The notes: generated by a model not told the origin, from the letters alone. Positions 7,505 through 17,699 are shown, numbered from the stretch's first letter. The stretch: 64,000 nt of DNA from JANXLS01 sp038227045 (GCA_038227045.1 JBBRQD010000010.1:21977-85976), one strand, 5' to 3'. Numbers and translations: made by a program.

Positions 7505-9310
7505 ATGTCCGACGCTATTTCTCCCTGGGCGCTTGAATTGAAGCAGATTTATCAAGGCGGCGCGGCGAATACGTTCCTGCTGCATGGCAACGTGAACGAC
7601 CGCGAAGCGATGGGGCCGGATGACGCGCGGGAATTTGTGAGCCTCAAGCAGTATTTGATCTGCGAGCGCTTCGCAAAAATGGATTGCGTGATCAGCTACG
7701 ATCAGGCTGCGGGAATTCAGTTTTCGCAGAACGAAATGCGCGAAGATTTCGCGAGGGTTGCGAAGGCAATCGACACCGTTCAAAGTACGACGTACGCCGA
7801 CCGCCTGCCGCGCGAACCGGCTCGCGCGCTGCCGCTGATCGAACGCTATCTGCGCACGCGCATCGGCGACAAGCCGGATTTCGGCGCGGCGGTGATCATC
7901 GATTACGCGCACTTCGTCGCGCCCGCGAGCCTCGGCTACAGCTTCAGCCAGGACGATGCGTCCTGCCTGATTACGCTGCATAAATGGTCCAGCGAACCGG
8001 CGTTTCGCAACGCCGAGATCGTCATTGTGCTGATTACCGAGAACCTTTCGGACCTGCATCCGATGCTGGTCCGTTCGCCCTTCACGGCGAAGATTCACAT
8101 TCCGTTGCCGGACCCGGAGCAGCGCCTGGCGTACTTGCAGGCGCATCCGGAGCTCAAGCCCGGCGAACTGGAGCGCATCAGCACGCTAAGCGCCGAGGAG
8201 ATCGCCATTCACACGGCGGGATTGTCGCGCGTGAACATCGATCATTTGATTCGCCGCGCGCGGACGCTGACTAACGAAGGCGCGAAGGCGGCAGTCTTGA
8301 AAGAGGCTCGCGCGGTCAGCAAGCAAGTGGCCGAGACCGAAGCGCTGCTGCCGTTTCCGCGCCTGGACCTCGACGCGCTCTTTGAGGAAAAAAAGGCGCT
8401 CATCGAAAAGGAGTGCTTCGGGCTGCTCGAATTCCTGAAGCCGAAACGCGGACTCGACTCGCTCAGCGGCCACGAGGCGGCCAAAGCGTGGCTGATCGAA
8501 GACGCCAAATTGTTGAAAGAGGGCAAGCTCGACGCGCTGCCGATGGGCTATTTGATCTGCGGGCCGGTCGGGACCGGCAAGACGTACATGATGACGTGTT
8601 ACGCGGCGACACTGGGCATTCCGTGCGTGAAGCTGATGAATTTCCGCAGCCAGTGGCAGGGCGCGACCGAGGGCAATTGGGAGAAGATTCTCAATACGCT
8701 GAAGGCGACCGGGCCGGTGGCGGTGATCATCGACGAAGCCGACGCGGCGCTGGGCAATCGCGACAATTCCGGGGACAGCGGCACCAGTTCGCGCGTCTTT
8801 TCGATGCTGGCTCAGCAGATGGGCGACACGCAGTACCGCGGCAAGATTCTGTGGTTTCTGCTGACCTGCCGCCCGGATCTGCTACCGATCGATTTGAAGC
8901 GGCAGGGGCGCGCGGAGGTCCACATTCCGTTGTTTTATCCCGAGACCGACGACGAGAAGCGCAATTATTTCACGATTCTGGCGAAGAAAAACGGCGGCAC
9001 ACTCGACTCGAAAGACGTGCCCGCCAGCGCGTTGAAAATGCGGCTTTCGGGAGCGGACATCGAAGGGCTGGCGATTCGCGCAAAACGCCGCGCGCTGCTG
9101 GCGGGATCGCCGAACATCCGCGTGGAAGATCTCGAAGCCGTGCTCAAGAATTTCATTCCGCCCACCAATTCGGAAGAGGTGGAGCTGCAGATTCTCGCCG
9201 CGGTGGTGGAGTGCACGCACATCGATTTTCTACCGCCCGATTTGCGAAAATTGGATCGCGGCGAGGCGCTGTTGCGCTTTACGGCGTTGAAGCAGAAATT
9301 TGGGAGTTGA
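7505..9310 (+). CDS. AAA+ ATPase with degenerate first and intact second module
   Basis: A protein of 601 residues. The second half is a canonical AAA+ module: Walker A GPVGTGKT (353-360), Walker B VIIDEADAAL (Asp410-Glu411) and a sensor/arginine-finger region around FLLTCRPDLLPIDLKRQGR. The first 270 residues look like a second, decayed AAA core: a Walker-B-like AAVIIDYAHF (near Asp133) and PLPDPEQRLAYL-type lid follow a motif HGNVNDRE where a P-loop would be expected, but no P-loop exists. The ATG at 7505 is preceded by CGAGGA. Such proteins probably remodel an unknown protein target; no partner is encoded next door. Confidence 0.8.
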   Translation: MSDAISPWALELKQIYQGGAANTFLLHGNVNDREAMGPDDAREFVSLKQYLICERFAKMDCVISYDQAAGIQFSQNEMREDFARVAKAIDTVQSTTYADRLPREPARALPLIERYLRTRIGDKPDFGAAVIIDYAHFVAPASLGYSFSQDDASCLITLHKWSSEPAFRNAEIVIVLITENLSDLHPMLVRSPFTAKIHIPLPDPEQRLAYLQAHPELKPGELERISTLSAEEIAIHTAGLSRVNIDHLIRRARTLTNEGAKAAVLKEARAVSKQVAETEALLPFPRLDLDALFEEKKALIEKECFGLLEFLKPKRGLDSLSGHEAAKAWLIEDAKLLKEGKLDALPMGYLICGPVGTGKTYMMTCYAATLGIPCVKLMNFRSQWQGATEGNWEKILNTLKATGPVAVIIDEADAALGNRDNSGDSGTSSRVFSMLAQQMGDTQYRGKILWFLLTCRPDLLPIDLKRQGRAEVHIPLFYPETDDEKRNYFTILAKKNGGTLDSKDVPASALKMRLSGADIEGLAIRAKRRALLAGSPNIRVEDLEAVLKNFIPPTNSEEVELQILAAVVECTHIDFLPPDLRKLDRGEALLRFTALKQKFGS

Positions 9311-9629
9311 AGGGGAGTCTCTCGCAAAGACGCACAGAACAGCAATACAGGAAGACAAGAAGAAAACGGCAATACATTTTTAATAACTATTGATCCGCGC
9401 GCGGTTAATGCGACACCGCCAGAATGCAGGCTGGAAGCCTGCATGATGTCGCATTAAACATGCGCGAGGAATAAGCCGTTTAACAGTTATGTTTTTTTGG
9501 AAGCCGAATTGTGTTCAGGAATCACTACGCTGTACTAAATTGTGAGCGTTTGCTGAGAGAATTTCGCAGGAATTTGCTGATTCGAATACGTCTTATTGAG
9601 ATGAGCCGTAACTCGAAAGGAATTAGAAA
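9311..9629. other. Spacer with nested palindrome and CTCTCGCAAAG motif
   Basis: The 319 bases between the ATPase and the CAP protein hold no credible gene. They contain CTCTCGCAAAGACGCACAG near 9328 and a nested hairpin at 9405-9457. An AT-rich stretch follows to the ribosome-binding site at 9617-9622; no clear promoter could be fixed. Confidence 0.6.
9405..9457. repeat. Nested palindrome with TGCAGGCTGGAAGCCTGCA core
   Basis: Outer arms TTAATGCGAC and GTCGCATTAA pair perfectly around an inner near-palindrome GCAGGCTGGAAGCCTGC. The inner core is shared with the repeat at 36343-36402, showing a dispersed family. Confidence 0.7.
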
Positions 9630-11339
9630 TTGAAAACTCAATTCGCGATTGTGTGCACTGTTCTGGGCCTCGCACTCTTTGCGCATGGCGATTCGCGTGG
9701 CGGGCAAACACAATACGATTCGGGCGATCCGACGGCCGATGAACAACGCGTATTGGAGCTGATCAACCGCGCCCGCGCGAACCCGACCGCGGAAGGCACA
9801 CGGCTGGGGATCGACATCAACGAAGGTCTGCCTGCCGGAGACACCGCCGTACCGCGCCCGCCGCTGGCCATGAACAAAATTCTTCTGGGCACGGCCCGAG
9901 CGCATAGCGACGACATGTATACGCGCAAGTTTTTCGATCACGTAAATCCGGACGGCAAAGATCCGTTTCAGCGCATCATTGCCGCCGGGTTTACCTATGC
10001 AGCCGCTGGCGAGAATATCGCCACGGGCGGCGGCTTTTCGGCGACGGCGCTGGAAGACATTTTAATGATCGATACCGGCATTCCGGGGCGCGGTCATCGC
10101 GTAAATCTTCTCAATCCCGACAGTATAGTCTTTCGCGAAATCGGCATTGGTTATCATTTGGGCGCCAATCTCGAAACGGTGACGAGCACGGGCAATCCGC
10201 CGTTTCAGACGAAAGATTTCATCACGCAGGATTTTGGGACGGCTCTTTCAGGAACGACAGGACCGTTCGTGCTGGGCGTGGTCTACAACGACGCGAACCA
10301 CAATAATTTCTACGACCAGGGCGAGGGGCTTGTGGGCGTGACGGTGACGCCGGACAGCGGCAGTTTCTTCGCGGTCACCGGAACGGCGGGCGGTTTCGCA
10401 TTTCCAGTGGGCACGTCCGGCACGCTGATAGTTACGGCGTCGGGCGGCGGGCTCGCGTCGCCCATTACCATGCAGGTCACGCTGACTGGCGTGAATGTGA
10501 AGGTCGATTTTAACGGCATGGCGGCAGCGCCCTCCGGCCCGAAGATCACCAGCCCGCTCACAGCAAGCGGCATGCAAAATGTCAGCTTCACGTATACGGC
10601 GACGGCGTCGGGCACTCAGCCGATCTCATTCACCGCGACCGGGCTGCCGGCGGGATTGACGTTGAGCGGCTCAACGATCTCGGGCATTCCAACGCAGTCG
10701 GGGCAATTCCTGGTGACGCTCACCGCGACGAATGGCCAGGGAAGCGATCCCGAAACGCTCGTGATCACCATCGCCCCGCCGCCTGTTTCGGCGACCTTGA
10801 CCGATACCGATGGCGACGGTTTCCCCGACGAAATTGAGACTGCCATGGGCACGTCGCCGGCGAACGCAAGCGACACGCCGTTCGGCGGCGCGCATGCCGT
10901 CGCCGAGACGCTGGTTTTGACGAAGCACCAGATCAAGCTGAACTTTGCGCTGACGCTCCACGATTCCATCATGCTCTCCGGAACCGTGGCAATTCCAGCG
11001 GAATTCGCCATTGGAGGAAAGACGGCGACGCTGGATGTCGGCGGCGTGATTCGCACGTTCGCGTTCGATGCGAAAGGCAATGGCCTCTCGGGCACGGATA
11101 CGATGAAGCTCCACATCAAAGCACCGAAAGGCGTCGTGTCCGATCAGACGGCTTCGTTCTCTGTAAGAATAATGAAGGCCACCGTCGCTTCCCTGCTCAC
11201 GGACGAAGGTCTCGTGAATGCGGATTTCAGCGGGAACGTGGCGGTGCCTATGATTCTGTTGTTCAACCAACACTATTATACGGCGACACCATCGCTCGTT
11301 TACAAAGCGCGGAAAGGCAAGACCGCGCTGGCGAAATGA
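9630..11339 (+). CDS. Secreted CAP (SCP/PR1)-domain multidomain protein
   Basis: A 569-residue exported protein starting at TTG with AAGGAA 8 bases upstream; no ATG in the signal peptide region fits as well. Order of domains: signal peptide (1-20); CAP domain (about 30-195) with TARAHSDDM, FFDHVNPDGKDPF and GENIATGGG; an SdrB/carboxypeptidase-regulatory-like segment GVVYNDANHNNFYDQGEG (about 210-290); a putative Ig (He_PIG) domain with LPAGLTLSG and ISGIPTQSGQF (295-385); a calcium-binding type DTDGDGFPDEIETAMG (388-405); and a beta-rich end. CAP domains bind lipids or act as peptidoglycan- or surface-associated modules; role here unknown. Confidence 0.85.
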   Translation: MKTQFAIVCTVLGLALFAHGDSRGGQTQYDSGDPTADEQRVLELINRARANPTAEGTRLGIDINEGLPAGDTAVPRPPLAMNKILLGTARAHSDDMYTRKFFDHVNPDGKDPFQRIIAAGFTYAAAGENIATGGGFSATALEDILMIDTGIPGRGHRVNLLNPDSIVFREIGIGYHLGANLETVTSTGNPPFQTKDFITQDFGTALSGTTGPFVLGVVYNDANHNNFYDQGEGLVGVTVTPDSGSFFAVTGTAGGFAFPVGTSGTLIVTASGGGLASPITMQVTLTGVNVKVDFNGMAAAPSGPKITSPLTASGMQNVSFTYTATASGTQPISFTATGLPAGLTLSGSTISGIPTQSGQFLVTLTATNGQGSDPETLVITIAPPPVSATLTDTDGDGFPDEIETAMGTSPANASDTPFGGAHAVAETLVLTKHQIKLNFALTLHDSIMLSGTVAIPAEFAIGGKTATLDVGGVIRTFAFDAKGNGLSGTDTMKLHIKAPKGVVSDQTASFSVRIMKATVASLLTDEGLVNADFSGNVAVPMILLFNQHYYTATPSLVYKARKGKTALAK

Positions 11340-11390
11340 ACCATTTGCTGGCACCCCTGCCGGGGAGCGGAGAATTTCGCCGCACGTGTT

Positions 11391-11452
11391 CCGGTGGTGT
11401 CGGCCGGGTACGGCCTCAACCACCGGTTAATAGCTGACATCCCTCCGGGATG
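11391..11452. repeat. Multi-hairpin repeat (CCGGTGGT / CCTCCGGGA type)
   Basis: Between two convergent genes: a hairpin CCGGTGGTG...CAACCACCGG (11391-11426) with inner GGCCGGGTACGGCC, then the palindrome CATCCCTCCGGGATG (11438-11452). The upstream string GGCACCCCTGCCGGGG completes an arrangement repeated at 28848-28940 and partly at 38237-38356. It can also end transcription from both sides. Confidence 0.65.
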
Positions 11453-11459
11453 AACTCCG

Positions 11460-13169
11460 TTATTCCACGGGCGGCATGTCGGCCGTTTCGAGTTTCTTGA
11501 AGAGCACCGACGGTTTTCCGATTGCGGCTCCGGTTTTCACGATATCGCTCGGGCGCAAGGTTGCGCTGTTCACCGCAAACGGATCGGCGACTCCGAAGTT
11601 CGCCAGAATCGCGGCCGCGCTTTTGGGCAGGAACGGGCGCAGCATCAGGCCGATGGTGGCCACGCGATCGAGACAATTGCGGATCACGCGGTGGCATTCC
11701 GGGACGTCCACTTTCAGCGATTTCCATGGCGCGTTCGAATCGAAATACACGTTGCCCGCGCGCGCGCAGGTCATGATCGCGGCCATTGCGTTGCGGAACT
11801 GGAAGCCATCCAACAGCGCGCATGTGTTGCTTAAAGTGGTCTGCGTTTCGGATGCGAACGCCGGATGTATTTCCGAGGCCGAGGTGCTGTATTCCGGGAC
11901 GAGTGCGCCGACCTTGTTGACCGCAAACGTCACCACGCGGTGAACGAAGTTGCCGAGCACGTCCGCCAGTTCTCCGTTGTAACGCGCTTGAAAATCTTCC
12001 CACGTGAAGGCGCTGTCGGCGCTTTCGGGCGCGATGGCGGTGAGGTAATAGCGCAGCGCTTCGCTGCCGTATTTCGCGGCGAAATCGCCGATCTCAATTG
12101 CGTTGCCGCGCGATTTGCTGAATTTGTCCGCGCCGAATTTCAGGAATTCGTTCGCCACGACCTGCGAGACCAATCGATACGGGCGCTCCCCCGGCGGAAC
12201 CGCGTCGTTGACACCCATCAGCATCGCGGGCCAGATGATCGTATGAAAGACGATGTTGTCCTTGCCGATAAAATTCATCACCGGGCAATCCGGATTCTGC
12301 CAGAAATCCATCCACGCGTCGGGATGTCCTTCGCGCGCGAAAAGCTGCTGAGTGAACGTGACGTAGCCGATCGGCGCGTCGAACCAGACGTAGAAGCGCT
12401 TGCCTTCCGTGTCGGGATCGTCGAGCGGAATCTTCACGCCCCAACTGGTATCGCGCGTGATCGCTCGGGCTCGCAAGCCGCGCTTCAACATCGCCCGCGA
12501 TTCACGCTGCGCGTTGGCGCGCCAGGGTTCGGCGCCGTTTTCGGCGTGCGTGTCGACCCATGTTTTTAGGCGCTCTTCGAAGGCGTCGAGCTTTAAATAC
12601 CAGTGATAGGTATCTTTTAAAATCGGCGTGGAACCGTCGCCGTCGATTGCGACACGCGGTTTGATGAGTTCGGTCACCTCATAAGAACTTCCGCACGCTT
12701 CGCATTCGTCGCCGCGCGCGTCGGGGTGGTGGCAGACGGGACATTCGCCGACGACGTAGCGATCCGGCAGAAACATCTTCAGCTTTTCGGAATACAATTG
12801 CTGCGACAGGCGTTTTTCAATATAGCCCTTCGCGTGCAGCCGCTTGAAGAAATCCTGCGTCAGCGCGTGATGTTCGGGGCTGGAGGTGCGGCTCCAGATG
12901 TCGAATTTTACATCGGCTGCTGCGAAGGCTGCGCCGTTGGCTTCGTGGTTTTCGTCGACGACCTGCTGCGGGGTGATGCCGCGCTTGAGCGCGCTGAGCG
13001 TGATCGGCACGCCGTGTTCGTCGGACCCGCAGACGAAGCGCACATCCACGCCTTTCATGCGCTGCCAGCGCACGTAGGTGTCGGCTGGCAAATACGCGCC
13101 GGCGAGGTGGCCGAGGTGCACGCGTCCGTTGGCATAGGGCAATGCGCTGGTGACGAGCAGTTTCTTCAT
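11460..13169 (-). CDS. metG: Methionyl-tRNA synthetase
   Basis: Charges tRNA-Met with methionine using ATP. The class I signature is HLGH (residues 18-21), the KMSKS loop is KFSKS (near residue 348), and a zinc knuckle CPVCHHPDARGDECEAC sits in the connective-peptide region (about 142-160). At 569 residues it comprises the catalytic core and the alpha-helical anticodon-binding domain but lacks the C-terminal OB-fold tRNA-binding domain present in the 670-residue E. coli enzyme; this shorter form is common. ATG at 13169 is preceded by GGAGAGCTCC. Confidence 0.97.
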   Translation of the reverse strand: MKKLLVTSALPYANGRVHLGHLAGAYLPADTYVRWQRMKGVDVRFVCGSDEHGVPITLSALKRGITPQQVVDENHEANGAAFAAADVKFDIWSRTSSPEHHALTQDFFKRLHAKGYIEKRLSQQLYSEKLKMFLPDRYVVGECPVCHHPDARGDECEACGSSYEVTELIKPRVAIDGDGSTPILKDTYHWYLKLDAFEERLKTWVDTHAENGAEPWRANAQRESRAMLKRGLRARAITRDTSWGVKIPLDDPDTEGKRFYVWFDAPIGYVTFTQQLFAREGHPDAWMDFWQNPDCPVMNFIGKDNIVFHTIIWPAMLMGVNDAVPPGERPYRLVSQVVANEFLKFGADKFSKSRGNAIEIGDFAAKYGSEALRYYLTAIAPESADSAFTWEDFQARYNGELADVLGNFVHRVVTFAVNKVGALVPEYSTSASEIHPAFASETQTTLSNTCALLDGFQFRNAMAAIMTCARAGNVYFDSNAPWKSLKVDVPECHRVIRNCLDRVATIGLMLRPFLPKSAAAILANFGVADPFAVNSATLRPSDIVKTGAAIGKPSVLFKKLETADMPPVE

Positions 13170-13251
13170 GGAGCTCTCCGATTCGTTCGAGGGGTCACTG
13201 TATCAGAGAAGCGGGGGATTTCGAGTGCGCGTGGGGATTTTGCGCCATGAA

Positions 13252-13275
13252 AAAAGCGCGCTTTCGCGCGCTTTT
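13252..13275 (-). terminator. Rho-independent terminator
   Basis: A perfect 10-base stem AAAAGCGCGC/GCGCGCTTTT with loop TTTC. On the minus strand the stem ends in a run of six T, so it terminates the HTH-PilZ gene before metG. Confidence 0.85.
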
Positions 13276-13304
13276 AGCGACGTAATGAATGGGTGCTTCA
13301 TTCT

Positions 13305-13922
13305 TTAATTCAACGCGGGAGCGACAGCGTGTCCGTTTGCGGCGGCGGCGACTGCTTTCAACGCGGCGTTGGACGCGGCGGAGATCTTCCTGGCATTCCA
13401 TCCGGCGACTTGAACGTCGATGAAGTCCTTGAGAATCTTGCGGTCGTTGACGTTGGCGTTGATGAACTTGACGCCCAATTCCGGCGTGACCTTGTCTTGT
13501 GAATCAGTGAGGCGCACGACCTGGCATTCGCCAACCAGATTCGCGAGCACCGGCAGTTCCGCGAAGCGGCAGCGGATGGTGAATCGGGAGAGCGGGAGAC
13601 AGTTCTTCGCGAGCTTCAATTCGGTCAGCAACGCGCCGCCGACGCTGATGTTGCGCGCGGTGGCTTCGCCGCGATCGAAGACGTTGTCGCCGTCCGTGCA
13701 AACTTCGATGTCGCACTTGACGTTGACTTCCGTTCGGCCGTATTCGCGCTTGAAAGGCCGGCGAATAGTAGTGAAATCGTAGCCCATTTTTTCGGCTGTA
13801 CTGAAGACTAAATCGCGGGTCGTCTCACTAGCTGAGTACTTTGGATCGCGGTTAAGAATCTTGGTCACAGTCGTACGCGAAAGACCCAGCTTTTCAGCTA
13901 TGCTCTGCTGGCTGACACCCAT
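13305..13922 (-). CDS. LacI-type HTH fused to a PilZ domain (probable c-di-GMP-responsive regulator)
   Basis: A protein of 205 residues. Residues 1-50 are a LacI-type DNA-binding head (SIAEKLGLSRTTVTKILN, then TAEKMGYDF as hinge start). The sugar-binding domain of LacI proteins is missing; instead residues 57-165 form a PilZ domain with both c-di-GMP contact motifs intact, R59-x3-R63 and N91-x-S93-x2-G96. The C-terminal 30 residues are alanine-rich. The start at 13922 is fixed by AGGAG nine bases upstream; earlier ATGs at 13973 and 13952 lie at or near the predicted transcription start. A strong promoter precedes it and a terminator follows, so it is monocistronic. Function is inferred: a transcription factor whose DNA binding is set by c-di-GMP. 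Confidence 0.85.
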   Translation of the reverse strand: MGVSQQSIAEKLGLSRTTVTKILNRDPKYSASETTRDLVFSTAEKMGYDFTTIRRPFKREYGRTEVNVKCDIEVCTDGDNVFDRGEATARNISVGGALLTELKLAKNCLPLSRFTIRCRFAELPVLANLVGECQVVRLTDSQDKVTPELGVKFINANVNDRKILKDFIDVQVAGWNARKISAASNAALKAVAAAANGHAVAPALN

Positions 13923-13971
13923 TTTCGTTGTCTCCTGTTTCAATAAAGACATACCCAAATCCCACATATTC

Positions 13972-14011
13972 ATATTAAACTTTTTTCGGCACTTGTCAAG
14001 GGCACATGTGC
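13972..14011 (-). promoter_or_regulatory. Promoter of the HTH-PilZ gene with adjacent palindrome
   Basis: On the minus strand a perfect TTGACA (13994-13999) and TAATAT (13972-13977) are spaced by 16 bases, placing the transcript start near 13965. The perfect palindrome GCACATGTGC (14002-14011) abuts the -35 box on its upstream side and could bind a dimeric regulator, perhaps the HTH-PilZ protein itself. Confidence 0.6.
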
Positions 14012-14239
14012 TGCTCTACGTGCATTTATTAAAAATAGTTTTAACTCATTCTTGTTTATAGGTTTATGAATCGAAATATTTCATATTTTATTTATATTGT
14101 GCAGAAATTTTTGAGCGCTCGGCAGAAAGTATGCGCAATGCGATTGCTACGCCGATGTCTCGGCAAGCTTTTAAACGGCGAGGGACACAGAGTCGCACGC
14201 GTGTAAGGCGGGTTAGAAGCACGCCCTACTTTGAAACGA

Positions 14240-14277
14240 GAACGGCCCAGTGAATCATGCGATTCGCCGGGCCGTTC
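14240..14277. terminator. Hairpin behind the LysM gene
   Basis: GAACGGCCC pairs with GGGCCGTTC, and an inner GAATC/GATTC extends the stem. There is no long T-run on the minus strand, so termination is likely but not certain. Confidence 0.5.
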
Positions 14278-14312
14278 GATGGACGACTAGAAGGAGACTA
14301 CCCATCAGAAGC

Positions 14313-15683
14313 CTATGGCAAGATGATCCCGCGAATGATCGCGTCGTCTTCCTGCTCCGCTTTTTTCGGGCGCGCGTCGTTCTTGTTCGACTTGCTATTC
14401 TTGGGAGCGTCCGATTTATCCGGTGTGCGCCCGGAAGCGGCGGTCGCATTCGCCGCGACGGGATGAATCGGAATCGGGACTTCTTCGGCGTTCGGGAGGT
14501 TCTCCAAATCGTTCGGAGTCTGCCCTTGCGGCTCGGCTTCGGCGCGAACGGTGTTTCGGCGGAAACGCTGTGCTTCGGTACTTGTGGGCGAAGCCATTTG
14601 CGAGGATCCCGGCGGGTGCGTGTGCAGCACCATGCCGACTTTGAGTTTCGAAGAGTCCGCTACGCGATCCTTGTTCCATTCCTGTAATTCCTTCCATTTC
14701 CTGGAATCGTTCAACACTCGGCGCGCAATGCGTTCCAACGTGTCGCCGGCTTGGACGACGTAGTCGTCTTTCGTGATGAGGGTGGGGCCTGAGTGGTGAT
14801 CGCTGCTGTCGTTCGGGCGGGCGTTAGTGGGACGATTGCCAGCGGCTGTGCTTGCGCCATTGTGCTCGCTCGTTTCCGCCAAAGACGCAGACGAACTCGT
14901 GTTTGGAATCTTGAGCTTCATGCCTTCGCGCAGCCGATTGGCGTCGGGCAACACATCTTTGTTAGCGTCTTGAATGGCTTTGATGCCGCCCTTGCCGGGC
15001 AGGTTGGCGCTGGCGATCTTGGACAAGTTGTCGCCAGCTTTGACTGTGTAATACTTGAACGCGCCGTCGTGTGAGGAATTTTCATGCATGTCGCCCTGAG
15101 CCTGTGCGCGGGAAGGGTGCTGCTGCCCATTGCCGGAGGGCATTTGCGCTCCGACGCCGTCGCTGTTCCCAATGTCCGGAATCCGTGTGTTTGAGCGCGT
15201 GTGCGAGTTCGCCCCGCTGTTGCCCGAGGCATGAGCCGTGCCGGACTCGTTGGGGGCACCGTTGGCTTCGGCCGAATTCAAGCGGCGCAGCGGCGTGCCG
15301 GGGTTCGGCACAACGTCCCAAACGCTCGGTTGATCTTCAGTACGAATGGCCGGATGTTCCGGGGCGCTGGTTAACGCGTTCGTGCTGCCTGTTCCGTTGG
15401 AATTGTCAGCTACTTTGGACGCGGTTGGGTCGGCCAAGTCGCTGGCTGCTTCGAGGCCGGCACCCACCTTGGATTGAGCGACATCGTTCTTTTTCTTGCC
15501 GCGGCCACCGTCGTAAACGAGGCAGACAACCACCGTCATGAGAATAAAGAGGGTCAGCAAGCCCCATTTGAATTCACGGAAAATCTTTGCCGCGCCGCTT
15601 GAAACGGAAGTCGAGCTTCCGATAGCCGCGGTCTGCGCCACGCCGCTGAAAGCCTGGTTCGAATCGATCTGATTTGTGCTCAC
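14313..15683 (-). CDS. Membrane-anchored protein with two LysM domains
   Basis: A 456-residue protein with a GTG start and a G-rich ribosome-binding stretch. A cytoplasmic N-terminus of about 38 residues is followed by one transmembrane helix (WGLLTLFILMTVVVCLVYDG), so the rest is periplasmic. A long serine/asparagine-rich linker leads to LysM 1 (YYTVKAGDNLSKIAS, about 210-258), and LysM 2 (YVVQAGDTLERIARRVLN, about 308-355). A disordered tail ends in acidic and lysine-rich repeats. LysM binds N-acetylglucosamine in peptidoglycan, so this probably tethers the inner membrane to the wall. It may precede the HTH-PilZ gene in the same direction but a hairpin separates them. Confidence 0.85.
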   Translation of the reverse strand: MSTNQIDSNQAFSGVAQTAAIGSSTSVSSGAAKIFREFKWGLLTLFILMTVVVCLVYDGGRGKKKNDVAQSKVGAGLEAASDLADPTASKVADNSNGTGSTNALTSAPEHPAIRTEDQPSVWDVVPNPGTPLRRLNSAEANGAPNESGTAHASGNSGANSHTRSNTRIPDIGNSDGVGAQMPSGNGQQHPSRAQAQGDMHENSSHDGAFKYYTVKAGDNLSKIASANLPGKGGIKAIQDANKDVLPDANRLREGMKLKIPNTSSSASLAETSEHNGASTAAGNRPTNARPNDSSDHHSGPTLITKDDYVVQAGDTLERIARRVLNDSRKWKELQEWNKDRVADSSKLKVGMVLHTHPPGSSQMASPTSTEAQRFRRNTVRAEAEPQGQTPNDLENLPNAEEVPIPIHPVAANATAASGRTPDKSDAPKNSKSNKNDARPKKAEQEDDAIIRGIILP

Positions 15684-15800
15684 GCCCGTCCCCCCTCGAT
15701 GGTGTCCACTGGTTTAGTGAAGTATCGTAATTGCGGCGGACGGGCTTGAGGAAATTGTGTGCAAATTGGTGAATGGGCGGTGGTTAAACGGCGTGAGTGT

Positions 15801-16826
<1,026 letters not shown>

Positions 16827-16841
16827 GTGAACTGCCTCTGT

Positions 16842-17666
16842 TTACTTCTGCGTTGAGTAATAATAAATCAATGTCGCCGCACCCAGAATAATGCGGTAGT
16901 AGCCGAATGCAACCAGGGTGTGCTTCTGGACGTAATGAATGAGCCACCTCACGACGATCCATGCAACAACGAAGGAGGTGACTCCGCCGATGATCAGGAT
17001 CGGCGTTTCTTCGGCGCGCAGATTGTCGCGTTCCACAAAGAGCTTGTAAACGAATGCGGCGAACATCGTCGGAATCGCGAGAAAAAAAGAATATTCAGCG
17101 GCTGCGAAGCGCGTCAAGTGCAACAACCGGCCGCCGACAATCGTAGCGCCAGAACGCGACGTGCCGGGGAACATGCCGAAGCATTGAAACACGCCGATGA
17201 AAAACGCGTTGGCCTTCGGCACGTCTTCGGCGGCAGAATACTTTCCATTATCGCCGCCGCGATCGACCAGGATCAGAATGATGCCGCCGACGATCAGCGC
17301 GATGGCCACCGGAACGGCCTTCATCAGGTGTTCTTCAATTTTGTGGTGAAACAGTTTTCCAATGATCGCGGCAGGCATGAAGGCGATCGCGAGGCCGATC
17401 CAGAAATTTTGAGAACGCGGGTTTGAAAAAACCGTTTTCGCGGAGTTCCACAGCCGCTGCCGAAATAAAATCACGACCGCCAGGATCGCCGGAAATTGGA
17501 TGACGATGTCAAAAATTTCATCGAGCTTTTCAGCGCGTGCGGCGTCGGCTGTCAACGGAAACCACGGCCGGGCAATGATCAGATGGCCGGTCGATGAGAT
17601 GGGCAAAAATTCGGTGATACCTTCGAGGATTCCTTTGAGCAGCGCGTTGAAATAATAGATGAGCAT
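16842..17666 (-). CDS. uppP: Undecaprenyl-diphosphatase (BacA/UppP)
   Basis: Integral membrane enzyme that dephosphorylates undecaprenyl pyrophosphate to recycle the lipid carrier of peptidoglycan synthesis. The 274 residues match family length; the active-site segment GILEGITEFLPISSTGHLII is at the N-terminus and the second conserved motif FPGTSRSGATI lies around residue 165. No Shine-Dalgarno precedes the ATG; instead a TAACCCC-type tandem repeat runs up to the start codon. The FGE gene follows 15 bases downstream, suggesting a shared transcript. Confidence 0.96.
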   Translation of the reverse strand: MLIYYFNALLKGILEGITEFLPISSTGHLIIARPWFPLTADAARAEKLDEIFDIVIQFPAILAVVILFRQRLWNSAKTVFSNPRSQNFWIGLAIAFMPAAIIGKLFHHKIEEHLMKAVPVAIALIVGGIILILVDRGGDNGKYSAAEDVPKANAFFIGVFQCFGMFPGTSRSGATIVGGRLLHLTRFAAAEYSFFLAIPTMFAAFVYKLFVERDNLRAEETPILIIGGVTSFVVAWIVVRWLIHYVQKHTLVAFGYYRIILGAATLIYYYSTQK

Positions 17667-17699
17667 TTAGGGGTTAGGGATTAGGGGCTAGAGGTTTGG
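17667..17699. repeat. GGGGTTA-type heptamer repeat before uppP
   Basis: The plus strand reads AGGGGTTAGGGATTAGGGG then CTAGAGGTTTGGGG, an imperfect seven-base tandem. On the coding strand the TAACCCC units abut the uppP ATG and replace a ribosome-binding site. The same repeat occurs before oleD. Confidence 0.7.

Larger units (their letters stand above)
13923..14312. other. AT-rich spacer with promoter and LysM-gene hairpin
   Basis: This 390-base stretch has no credible gene. It contains the promoter of the HTH-PilZ gene, a markedly AT-rich part (about 14020-14110), and a hairpin at 14240-14277 behind the LysM gene. Confidence 0.6.
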
